A DNA stretch of 64,000 bases from assembly GCF_026248825.1 (NCBI RefSeq), contig NZ_CP110973.1, forward strand, positions 6,221,501-6,285,500, in the 5' to 3' direction. A model generated the notes under the pieces. The model did not search any database, was not told the origin of the DNA, and was given only the letters and a program-made list of their open reading frames with translations. The DNA is from Larkinella insperata. GTDB lineage: Bacteria; Bacteroidota; Bacteroidia; Cytophagales; Spirosomataceae. Both the position numbers and the translations under genes were made by a program. This document shows positions 43,363 through 50,994 of this stretch, piece by piece. Each line of letters opens with the position of its first letter. Within the stretch, counting starts at the first letter, position 1.

Positions 43363-44139
43363 ATGCGCTTAGAAAAGAAAGTTATTATCGTTACCGGCAG
43401 TTGCACGGGCATCGGAAAGGCCATTGCCAAACGGTGCGTGGCGGAAGGAGGCCGGGTTGTTATACACGGGCTGGAACCCGAGCTGGGTCAGGAGGTCGTG
43501 CAGGAACTTGGCCCTGCGAATGCCGTACTGCACATCGAAGACCTGGCAACGGAAGGGGTGGCCGAGCGGCTGGTTGCGGTAGCCGTCAAGGCGTTCGGGC
43601 GGCTGGATGCGGTGGTCAACAACGCGGCTTTGGTCCTCTCGTCGAACCTGCACACGACAGATCTGACGTTTTTCCGGCGAATGCTCGACGTAAATACCCT
43701 CGCTCCGTTTGCGCTCATCAAAGCCGCCCTGCCGCAGTTGAAACAAAACCGCGGTTGCGTGCTGAACATTGGCTCGGTCAACGGCTGGAGTGGTGAACCC
43801 GACCTGATGGCCTACAGTGTGTCAAAAGGTGCCCTGATGACCCTGACCCGCAACCTCGGCGATACGCTTCACCGGGAAGACGGTGTTCGGGTAAACCAGA
43901 TCAATCCGGGCTGGGTGATTACCGAAAACGAAGCCCGGCGTAAACACGAACAGGGACTGGCCGAAGACTGGTACAAGGATGTCCCCCCGGTTTTTGCTCC
44001 GTCCGGCCGGATTTTATGGCCCGCCGAAATTGCCGCGGCCGCCGTCTATTGGCTGGCCGACGAAAGCGGGCCGATTAGCGGACAAATCGTTGATCTGGAA
44101 CAATATCCGTTTATTGGCCGAAACCCGCCCAAAAACTGA
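43363..44139 (+). CDS. short-chain dehydrogenase/reductase
   Basis: A 258-residue SDR with the classical motifs. The cofactor loop is TGSCTGIGKAIA (near 11-22), NNAA is near 90, the serine is in NIGSVNGW (near 140), and the active-site pair is YSVSKGA (near 154-160). The tail SGPISGQIVDLEQYPF is usual for SDRs. The middle of the enzyme (PGWVITENEARRKHEQGL) would form the lid. It oxidises or reduces a sugar or hydroxy acid. It lies between the alcohol dehydrogenase (87 bases upstream) and the isomerase gene (110 bases downstream). Confidence 0.93.
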   Translation: MRLEKKVIIVTGSCTGIGKAIAKRCVAEGGRVVIHGLEPELGQEVVQELGPANAVLHIEDLATEGVAERLVAVAVKAFGRLDAVVNNAALVLSSNLHTTDLTFFRRMLDVNTLAPFALIKAALPQLKQNRGCVLNIGSVNGWSGEPDLMAYSVSKGALMTLTRNLGDTLHREDGVRVNQINPGWVITENEARRKHEQGLAEDWYKDVPPVFAPSGRILWPAEIAAAAVYWLADESGPISGQIVDLEQYPFIGRNPPKN

Positions 44140-44249
44140 CTTTACGCACGGAAAAACGTACGCACGAAAAACTGAATCACGTCAGGAATCGACACGACAT
44201 TCTCTACACTCAAAAAACACTGGCCCCGCGGCCGGTCTGTTTATACAAC

Positions 44250-45149
44250 ATGCCCAAACTAGCTGCTTTTCCCAAAGCCTTTATGCAGGCCCTCTGCAAA
44301 GACGGTTCCATGACGGTTTCCGAATGGATTGAACTCGCCGTCCAGCTCGACATCGACGGACTGGAGTGGTACGCCGGTTTTCTCGAAATGGCCGACGAAG
44401 CCAACTGGAAACGGTTTCGCCAGCAGGTGGAAAGCCACGGCAAGGTGATTCCGATGATGTGTTGCTCACCGGATTTTACCCACCCCGACCCGGCTTTCCG
44501 CGCCAGCGAAATTGCCAAACAGAAACGCTGGATCGACATGACCTACGCGCTGGGTGGTTCGTACTGCCGGGTGTTGTCCGGCCAGCGTCGTCCGGAACTG
44601 ACCGTTGAGGAAGGTGTTCAACTGGCCGCTGACTCGATTGAAGCGTGTCTGCCCTACGCCCGCGAGCACGGTATTACGCTCATCATCGAGAACCACTACA
44701 AAGACGACTTCTGGGAATACCCGGAATTTGCGCAGAAGATGGATGTCTTTTGCCAACTCGTCGACCGGATTCACGACCCGAACTTTGGCGTCAACTACGA
44801 CCCGAGCAACACGTTTCTGGCGGGCGAAGAGCCCCTGGAACTGCTGGACCGGGTGGTCAACCGCGTTGTGACGATGCACGCCAGCGACCGCTACCTGCTT
44901 TCGGGCACCATCGAAGACCTGCGCCGGGAAGAAGGCGGTGCCGTTGGGTACGCAAAACGCCTGAGCCACGGCGAAATTGGCAAAGGGCTTAACGATTATG
45001 ATGCTATTTTCACCAAACTGAAAGCCGTTGGCTTCGACGGCTGGATCAGCATTGAAGACGGTGTTGACGGCATGGCCCAACTCGAGCGCAGCGTGGCGTT
45101 TCTCCGCCGAAAAATGGCCGAATACTGGCCCGCCGTGCCGGTTGACTAA
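44250..45149 (+). CDS. TIM-barrel sugar isomerase/epimerase, cytoplasmic
   Basis: A 299-residue protein of the AP-endonuclease 2-like sugar isomerase superfamily without a signal peptide. Probable metal ligands lie in LIIENHYKDD (near 146), VNYDPSNTF (near 183), VTMHASDR (near 210) and SIEDGVDG (near 268). The family includes tagatose-3-epimerase-like, xylose isomerase-like and hydroxypyruvate isomerase-like enzymes, so the reaction cannot be fixed. It lies before the beta-helix gene by 25 bases. It differs from the Tat-type protein at 21495, which has an inserted charged region. Confidence 0.9.
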   Translation: MPKLAAFPKAFMQALCKDGSMTVSEWIELAVQLDIDGLEWYAGFLEMADEANWKRFRQQVESHGKVIPMMCCSPDFTHPDPAFRASEIAKQKRWIDMTYALGGSYCRVLSGQRRPELTVEEGVQLAADSIEACLPYAREHGITLIIENHYKDDFWEYPEFAQKMDVFCQLVDRIHDPNFGVNYDPSNTFLAGEEPLELLDRVVNRVVTMHASDRYLLSGTIEDLRREEGGAVGYAKRLSHGEIGKGLNDYDAIFTKLKAVGFDGWISIEDGVDGMAQLERSVAFLRRKMAEYWPAVPVD

Positions 45150-45174
45150 CCGTCCGTTTTAAAATCCCCATCGC

Positions 45175-47514
45175 ATGAGCAAGTGGATCTGGTTCCTGCT
45201 TTTCTCCGGCGCGCTGAACGTTCGGGCGCAAACCCGGTTGTATGTTTCACCGACCGGAAACGATTCCAGTCCGGGAACGCTGGCGCAACCGATGGCCACC
45301 GTCGGGAAGGCGCTGGAAAAAGTAAAAACCGCTTCGCAGCAAACCGTTCAGATTCTCCTGCGGAAAGGCACCTATTATTTACCCGAAACCGTACCGATCA
45401 GCCCCGCAACCGTTGGCAACAAAACGCTGACGATCAGCTCCTACGCGACCGAAAAGGTTACCTGGAGTGGTGGTCGCAAGCTCCGGCTTCGCTGGCAGAA
45501 ATCGGAGCATGGCGTCTGGACGTCCCACGTCGATGGTCCGCCGTTTGAGCAACTTTTTCTGAACGGTAAAAAGCTGGTGCTGGCCCGGTATCCGAATTTT
45601 GACGCCCAGGCGCGGGTGTTCAACGGCACGGCGGCCGATGCCCTGAGCGAAGCCCGAATCGGCCGGTGGCAGAATCCGGCAGGCGGTTACATCCACGCTC
45701 TGCACCAGGGTGAGTGGGGCGATTTTCATTACCGCATCACCGGCAAATCGGGCGGACAGCTTCAGCTGGATGGCGGCTGGCAGAATAACCGCCCCGCGCC
45801 CCTGCACCCCAAAGAACGGTTTGTAGAGAACATTCGGGAAGAACTGGACGCGCCCGGTGAGTGGTTTTACGACCGATCGACCCAACTGCTTTACCTGCTT
45901 CCTCCCGCGGGTTTTAATCCCGCCACAGCCACCATCGAGGTATCCCGGCTCAAGTCGCTACTCGAACTGAAGGGCTCACCGGACAAACCGCTGCAACAGG
46001 TCACGGTGCGCGGCATCCGGTTTGTGCAGGCCGAACGGACATTTATGGAGCCCTACGAGCCGCTGCTGCGCAGCGACTGGATGATGTACCGGGGAGCCGC
46101 TGTCTTTCTGGAAAATACCGAAACGTGCCGCATCGAAGACTGTGAATTTACCGCGCTGGGCGGCAATGCCGTCATGCTGAGTCGTTACAACCGAAAATCG
46201 GCGGTCGAAGGCTGCCATTTTCACGACATCGGTGCCAGTGCCATCAGTTTTGTGGGTGATTCGTCGGCGGTTCGTTCGCCCGTGTTTCAGTACGAAAAGT
46301 TTGTCCCTTACGGGCAGATGGATTTGAAACCGGGGCCGAAAAACGGTCAGTATCCAACGGAATGTGTGGCGGCAAACAACCTGATTTACCGGATTGGACA
46401 ACTGGAAAAACAGTCAGCCGGGGTTCAAATTGCGATGGCATCCGGGATTCTTGTCCGGCACAACTCGATTTACCAGGTGCCACGGGCGGGGATCAACATT
46501 GGCGATGGAACCTGGGGCGGACATGTGCTGGAATTTAACGACGTGTTCGATACGGTGCTGGAAACCGGCGACCACGGATCGTTCAACTCCTGGGGCCGCG
46601 ACCGTTTCTGGCACCCGAACCGCAGGACGATGGACAGTCTGGTGGCCGTTCATCCGGAGCTGATTCGGCTGGATGCGCAAAAAACAACGGTTATTCGCAA
46701 CAACCGGTTTCGCTGCGATCACGGCTGGGACATTGATCTGGACGATGGCAGCAGCAATTACCACATTTACAACAACGTGCTCCTGAACGGCGGGCTAAAA
46801 TTCCGGGAAGGCTTTTACCGTACGGCCGAAAACAACATCCTGATCAACAATTCATTTCATCCGCACGTCTGGTTTGCCAACAGCGGAGACGTTTTCCGGA
46901 AGAACATCGTCATGCGGCCCTATGCACCCATCGGCATCACGGAGTGGGGCAAGGACGTTGATTCCAACCTTTTCCTGGACCAGACAGCCCTGCAAATGGC
47001 GCAAAAGGCCGGAACTGACGCGCACAGCGCCTTCGGCGACCCGGCGTTTGTGCAGCCCGAGCGGGGCAACTACCGGGTCAACGCCGGCAGTCCGGCGCTG
47101 AAGATCGGATTCGTGAATTTCCCGATGGATCAGTTTGGCGTGCAAAAACCGTCGTTGCGGGTTCTGGCCCGAACGCCCTCACTACCGACGTTGCTGAACA
47201 GCCAGTTTGAAGCATCGGTGCAGGAACTGACCTGGCTGGGCGCTTCCATCCGCACCGTGCGCGGCCTGGGCGACCGCTCGGCGTTTGGTTTGCCGGATGA
47301 AAAAGGCGTCATTGTCGTGAGCATCCCGAAAGGCAGCCCACTCGAAGCAGCGGGGCTAAAAACCGGCGACGTTATCCGAACGGCAAACCAGGAGGAAACT
47401 CCCAACGTCGGGCGACTGATCGCCATTCAGCAGCCAGTCAACTGGACGGGACAGCTGGGCGTAACCGTCATCCGGAATCAGCAGACAATTTCGTTAACTT
47501 TGCCGTTGAAGTAA
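45175..47514 (+). CDS. exported parallel beta-helix protein with C-terminal PDZ domain
   Basis: A 779-residue exported protein (signal ending VRAQ near 19). The mature part opens with LYVSPTGNDSSPGT, a typical start of right-handed beta-helix carbohydrate enzymes. The helix domain runs to about 620, with runs such as VRGIRFVQAERTF, NCRIEDCEF-type rungs (ETCRIEDCEFTALGG) and IYNNVLLNGG. The last 100 residues form a PDZ domain (GVIVVSIPKGSPLEAAGLKTGDVI near 703-726). Many beta-helix proteins are polysaccharide lyases or glycosidases; a PDZ tail is unusual and may tether or dock the enzyme. It is the last gene of the plus-strand sugar-acid operon. Confidence 0.85.
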   Translation: MSKWIWFLLFSGALNVRAQTRLYVSPTGNDSSPGTLAQPMATVGKALEKVKTASQQTVQILLRKGTYYLPETVPISPATVGNKTLTISSYATEKVTWSGGRKLRLRWQKSEHGVWTSHVDGPPFEQLFLNGKKLVLARYPNFDAQARVFNGTAADALSEARIGRWQNPAGGYIHALHQGEWGDFHYRITGKSGGQLQLDGGWQNNRPAPLHPKERFVENIREELDAPGEWFYDRSTQLLYLLPPAGFNPATATIEVSRLKSLLELKGSPDKPLQQVTVRGIRFVQAERTFMEPYEPLLRSDWMMYRGAAVFLENTETCRIEDCEFTALGGNAVMLSRYNRKSAVEGCHFHDIGASAISFVGDSSAVRSPVFQYEKFVPYGQMDLKPGPKNGQYPTECVAANNLIYRIGQLEKQSAGVQIAMASGILVRHNSIYQVPRAGINIGDGTWGGHVLEFNDVFDTVLETGDHGSFNSWGRDRFWHPNRRTMDSLVAVHPELIRLDAQKTTVIRNNRFRCDHGWDIDLDDGSSNYHIYNNVLLNGGLKFREGFYRTAENNILINNSFHPHVWFANSGDVFRKNIVMRPYAPIGITEWGKDVDSNLFLDQTALQMAQKAGTDAHSAFGDPAFVQPERGNYRVNAGSPALKIGFVNFPMDQFGVQKPSLRVLARTPSLPTLLNSQFEASVQELTWLGASIRTVRGLGDRSAFGLPDEKGVIVVSIPKGSPLEAAGLKTGDVIRTANQEETPNVGRLIAIQQPVNWTGQLGVTVIRNQQTISLTLPLK

Positions 47515-47531
47515 CCAGACAAAAACGGTTG

Positions 47532-47558
47532 CCCTTGCTCTCCCCAACCCTGCAAGGG
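47532..47558. terminator. short hairpin between convergent genes
   Basis: A 7-base stem (CCCTTGC with GCAAGGG) and 13-base loop lie in the 93-base spacer between the beta-helix gene and queG. Confidence 0.4.
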
Positions 47559-47607
47559 TGGTGGTGTGTTTGCGGTAAGGATACCGGATTTGGCCGGTTG
47601 AGACGCC

Positions 47608-48549
47608 CTACGGACCTTCCATCTTAACGAAAGTGATGTTGCGCTTCAGCCCTTCCAGCTTCGTTCGCTTCACGGCCGACCGCCGGAAAATTTCCCCGAA
47701 AACCTCCTGCGTAATTTCTTCCCAATCACTCTTGCTCAGCTCCTGAAGGGCCGGATTCGGGTCGAAAGCCGGGGTGCGGTGCGGGCGGGCAAACCGGTTC
47801 CAGGGGCACACATCCTGGCAAATGTCGCAGCCGAAAATCCAGTTTTCAAACTTGCCTTTTACTTCGTCCGGAATGGCGTCTTTGAGTTCGATAGTGAAGT
47901 ACGAAATGCATTTGCTGCCGTCCACCACGTACGGTTCCGTGATGGCGTCGGTTGGGCAGGCATCCACGCAACGGGTGCAGGTGCCGCAGTAGTCGGCCAT
48001 TGGTCCATCGGCTTCCAGCTCCAGGTCCAGAATCATTTCGCCAATAAAAACGAAGCTGCCCATCTCCCGGGTAATCACGTTGGTGTGTTTACCGACCCAG
48101 CCCAGACCGCTGCGTTTGGCCCAAACCTTGTCCATCACCGGGGCCGAATCGACAAAAACCCGGCCGTCCACCTCTCCGATTTCCGCCTGAACAGCCGCCA
48201 GCAACTCTTTTAATTTATCCTTGATAACAAAGTGATAATCCGTGCCGTACGCGTATTTTGAAATCTTGTAGCCGTCACCCTCCCGGGCGATGGTTTTCTC
48301 GGGGTAATAATTCAGCAGAACCGTGACCACCGATTTGGCTCCCTCCACCAGCAGACGAGGATCAAGCCGTTTGTCGAAATGATTGCCCATGTACCCCATC
48401 TGCCCGTGCCGATTCTGCCGGAGCCACGCTTCCAGCCGGGGTGCTTCCTCTTCCAGAAATTCGGCTTTGGAAACCCCGCAGAAATCGAAGCCCAGTTCGG
48501 CGGCTTTGGCCTTGATGAATTGGGTATGTTTTTTGATCACTTCAACCAT
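47608..48549 (-). CDS. queG: epoxyqueuosine reductase QueG
   Basis: A 313-residue cytoplasmic enzyme that reduces epoxyqueuosine to queuosine at the wobble position of certain tRNAs. It uses cobalamin and two 4Fe-4S clusters. Ferredoxin-type motifs are clear: CGTCTRCVDACP (near 192-203) and CDICQDVCPWN (near 243-253). The conserved N-terminal region has FCGVSKAEFLEEEAPRLEAW and KRLDPRLLVEGAKSVV. Length matches the bacterial family. It stands alone on the minus strand, divergent from grpE. Confidence 0.95.
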   Translation of the reverse strand: MVEVIKKHTQFIKAKAAELGFDFCGVSKAEFLEEEAPRLEAWLRQNRHGQMGYMGNHFDKRLDPRLLVEGAKSVVTVLLNYYPEKTIAREGDGYKISKYAYGTDYHFVIKDKLKELLAAVQAEIGEVDGRVFVDSAPVMDKVWAKRSGLGWVGKHTNVITREMGSFVFIGEMILDLELEADGPMADYCGTCTRCVDACPTDAITEPYVVDGSKCISYFTIELKDAIPDEVKGKFENWIFGCDICQDVCPWNRFARPHRTPAFDPNPALQELSKSDWEEITQEVFGEIFRRSAVKRTKLEGLKRNITFVKMEGP

Positions 48550-48741
48550 AATTCTGTCCTAAACAGCCCGTCGCATTTTTCCTATAAACCCGAACCGAAC
48601 GTGACACGTTCCTTGTTAGTGGCAAAGTAATCGCCGGGTTTGGCGAATAAAAATGTCATCTTGTCAGTATTCTGAAAATTGGCAGTTAATTTGCTTTTTT
48701 TTTAAATCACTATGTGGTGGCGACGAAATACAACCAAGCGT

Positions 48742-49341
48742 ATGGAAAATAAGGAAACTTTGAACACCGAAGAACAGGAAAACGTGCAGCAACCTGACAA
48801 TACCGTCAACGAACCTACAACCGATTCCCCCGTGGCTGACAATACGTCGGAAGACCCCGCAGCGGAAGCCACTGAAGCTCAGGGTGTAGTTTCTGAATCT
48901 GATAAAGTAAGTGGTGAACTGACTGATTTAAAAGATAAATACCTGCGGCTTTACGCCGATTTTGAAAATTTCCGCCGGCGGACCGCCAAAGAAAAAGTAG
49001 ACCTGATTTCGAACGCGAACGAAGGACTGCTGGTGAAGTTGCTGCCGGTGCTGGACGACTTCGAGCGGGCTCTGAAATCGGCCGACAGCACGTCGGACGC
49101 CAATGCCCTGAAAGAAGGCGTCCAGTTGATCTATAATAAATTCTATAAAGTTCTGGAATCCAAAGGAGTCAAATCGATGGAATCAGTCGGCCAGGTTTTT
49201 AACCCGGATTTGCACGAAGCCATCACCCAGTTTCCCGCACCCAGCGAAGACCTGAAGGGAAAAGTGATCGACGAAACCGAGAAAGGGTATTTCCTGAACG
49301 ACAAAGTGATTCGGTTTGCGAAAGTAATTCTGGGCTCCTAA
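48742..49341 (+). CDS. grpE: GrpE nucleotide-exchange factor
   Basis: From ATG 48742 (MENKETLNTEEQENV) the protein has 199 residues; ATG 48712 would add ten Arg/Trp-rich residues (MWWRRNTTKR) that look unlike a GrpE start. An acidic, disordered N-terminus leads into the long coiled-coil (DLKDKYLRLYADFENFRRRTAKEK) and the C-terminal beta-wing (GKVIDETEKGYFLNDKVIRFAKVIL), all standard for GrpE. It releases ADP from DnaK. It is followed after 81 bases by dnaJ, with a strong hairpin between. dnaK is not in this window. Confidence 0.95.
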   Translation: MENKETLNTEEQENVQQPDNTVNEPTTDSPVADNTSEDPAAEATEAQGVVSESDKVSGELTDLKDKYLRLYADFENFRRRTAKEKVDLISNANEGLLVKLLPVLDDFERALKSADSTSDANALKEGVQLIYNKFYKVLESKGVKSMESVGQVFNPDLHEAITQFPAPSEDLKGKVIDETEKGYFLNDKVIRFAKVILGS

Positions 49342-49354
49342 CGATGCGATACTG

Positions 49355-49408
49355 ACGATTAGACTGAACGACTGGCCTCCTCCAAATCGTTCGGTCTAAT
49401 CGTTTTTT
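49355..49408 (+). terminator. strong intrinsic-terminator-like hairpin between grpE and dnaJ
   Basis: A 17-base stem (49355-49371 with 49387-49403), one G-T pair, 15-base loop, then a T run to 49408. It ends 14 bases before the dnaJ start, so dnaJ needs read-through or a promoter inside the hairpin. Confidence 0.75.
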
Positions 49409-49422
49409 CAACCAACTTATAC

Positions 49423-50565
49423 ATGGCTACGAAACGAGATTATTACGAAGTATTAGGGGTCGACAAGAACGCTTCGCCGGACGACATCAAGAAGGCGTAC
49501 CGGAAAATGGCGATCAAATACCACCCCGATAAAAACCCGGACGACCCCAGCGCCGAAGATAAATTCAAGGAAGCCGCCGAAGCCTACGACGTTCTGAGCG
49601 ATGCGCAGAAAAAAGCCCGCTACGATCAGTTCGGCCACGCGGGCATGGGAGGTGCAGCGGGAGGTGGTCCGTCAATGGACGATATTTTCTCGCAGTTTGG
49701 CGATATTTTCGGCGACGAAAGCCCGTTTGGCAGTTTCTTTGGCCGGGCTGGTCAGCAACAGGGTCGGCGCGTTCGGCGTGGGTCGGATCTGCGGATCAAA
49801 CTGAAGCTGAACCTGCAGGAAGTGGCCAACGGGGTTGAAAAGAAAATCAAAGTAAAGCGGCACGTGGCCTGTACGACCTGTGGCGGCAACGGCTCTAAAA
49901 ACGGTACGGCGGTAACAACCTGTAACAGCTGTAACGGCACGGGCCAGGTCCGGAAAGTGGTTAATACCATGCTGGGCCAGATGGTTTCTACCAGCACCTG
50001 TCCGACCTGTAACGGCGAAGGCAAAATGGTCACCGAACGCTGCGATGTCTGCTTCGGGGAAGGCCGTTTGTTGCAGGAAGACGTTATTCCGATCAAAATT
50101 CCGGCGGGGGTTGCCGAAGGCATTCAGCTCTCCGTAACGGGCAAAGGAAACGTTCCTCCGCGCGGGGGTGTGGCCGGCGATCTGCTGATTGTCATTGAAG
50201 AAGAGGAAGACGATAACCTGAAGCGCGACGGGAACAACGTCGTTTATGACCTGCACATCAACTTTGTCGATGCGGCTTTGGGAACGTCCGTCGAAGTGCC
50301 GACCATTGATGGCCGGGCGCGGATTACACTCGAACCCGGTACGCAGGGGGGCAAGATTCTCCGGTTAAAAGGCAAAGGCATCAAGGAATTGAACGGCTAC
50401 GGCCGGGGTGATCAACTCATCCACATCAACATCTGGACGCCCAAAACGCTTAATTCCGAGGAGCGTCATATGCTCGAACGGCTGCGAAACTCCCCCAACT
50501 TTCAGCCCAAACCCGGAAAAAATGAGAAGGGATTCTTCGATAAAATGAAAGACTTCTTCCACTGA
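49423..50565 (+). CDS. dnaJ: chaperone DnaJ (Hsp40, type I)
   Basis: A 380-residue type I J-protein with all domains in order. The J domain has the HPD triad at 34-36. A Gly/Phe-rich linker follows (about 70-115). The zinc domain has four CxxCxGxG repeats (CTTCGGNG, CNSCNGTG, CPTCNGEG, CDVCFGEG; about 147-210). The C-terminal substrate-binding domains end at KDFFH. It stimulates DnaK ATPase and delivers unfolded protein. It lies downstream of grpE, as in many Bacteroidota, and ends at a bidirectional terminator. Confidence 0.97.
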   Translation: MATKRDYYEVLGVDKNASPDDIKKAYRKMAIKYHPDKNPDDPSAEDKFKEAAEAYDVLSDAQKKARYDQFGHAGMGGAAGGGPSMDDIFSQFGDIFGDESPFGSFFGRAGQQQGRRVRRGSDLRIKLKLNLQEVANGVEKKIKVKRHVACTTCGGNGSKNGTAVTTCNSCNGTGQVRKVVNTMLGQMVSTSTCPTCNGEGKMVTERCDVCFGEGRLLQEDVIPIKIPAGVAEGIQLSVTGKGNVPPRGGVAGDLLIVIEEEEDDNLKRDGNNVVYDLHINFVDAALGTSVEVPTIDGRARITLEPGTQGGKILRLKGKGIKELNGYGRGDQLIHINIWTPKTLNSEERHMLERLRNSPNFQPKPGKNEKGFFDKMKDFFH

Positions 50566-50575
50566 TAAGGGATTA

Positions 50576-50617
50576 AAAACGAATCAGCCCGGCCAATTGG
50601 TCGGGCTGATTCGTTTT
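50576..50617. terminator. bidirectional intrinsic terminator after dnaJ
   Basis: A 19-base stem (50576-50594 with 50599-50617, one G-T pair) has the 4-base loop AATT. An A run on one side and T run on the other allow it to act on both strands. It reaches the stop codon of the convergent small gene. Confidence 0.88.
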
Positions 50618-50897
50618 AGGGCCTGTTCTTCTTCCGGATGGAGTCCAGAGGTTCCTCTTTTCCCTGCGGTACCTGAAATGAATGCAAACGGGTGCCCGAG
50701 TTGGGCATCGGTATGGTTCGGCTTTCGTCGTGCTGATGAACGGGCATGTTGGGCTTAAGCGAAGGCTTGGCGTTGGGCATGACATCCACTCGCTGCTCCT
50801 CAGGTCTTTTCGGAAGCTCCGGCAAATTTTTCGGCAAACGCAGGGTGTCGGCTGGTGCGCCGACACTTAGTAGCAAATAACACAGCGTCGTTATCAT
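50616..50897 (-). CDS. small exported proline-rich protein of unknown function
   Basis: A 93-residue protein with a short hydrophobic start (MITTLCYLLLSVGAPAD) that could be a signal peptide. A proline- and charge-rich tail without a recognisable domain follows (RLPKNLPELPKRPEEQRV, KPSLKPNMPVHQH). It converges with dnaJ and shares its terminator. Its codon content looks coding, but no homologue is known to me. It could be a spurious frame, hence the moderate confidence. Confidence 0.5.
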   Translation of the reverse strand: MITTLCYLLLSVGAPADTLRLPKNLPELPKRPEEQRVDVMPNAKPSLKPNMPVHQHDESRTIPMPNSGTRLHSFQVPQGKEEPLDSIRKKNRP

Positions 50898-50948
50898 GGC
50901 AAGGTTGTTTAAAGTTTCCCGAACTCTACTTGCACGCTACCAACTTAT

Positions 50949-50985
50949 CGTCAGCCAGTCAACGAAAGCCGTTGACTGGCTGACG
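50949..50985 (-). terminator. hairpin after the DUF2723 gene
   Basis: A perfect 16-base stem (50949-50964 with 50970-50985) with loop AAAGC lies 9 bases beyond the minus-strand stop codon at 50995. There is no long T run after it on the minus strand. Confidence 0.7.
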
Positions 50986-50994
50986 CATTGACGA

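Noticed and set aside
48712..49341. grpE start at ATG 48712
   Set aside because: The added MWWRRNTTKR is unlike known GrpE starts; ATG 48742 gives the usual acidic N-terminus.
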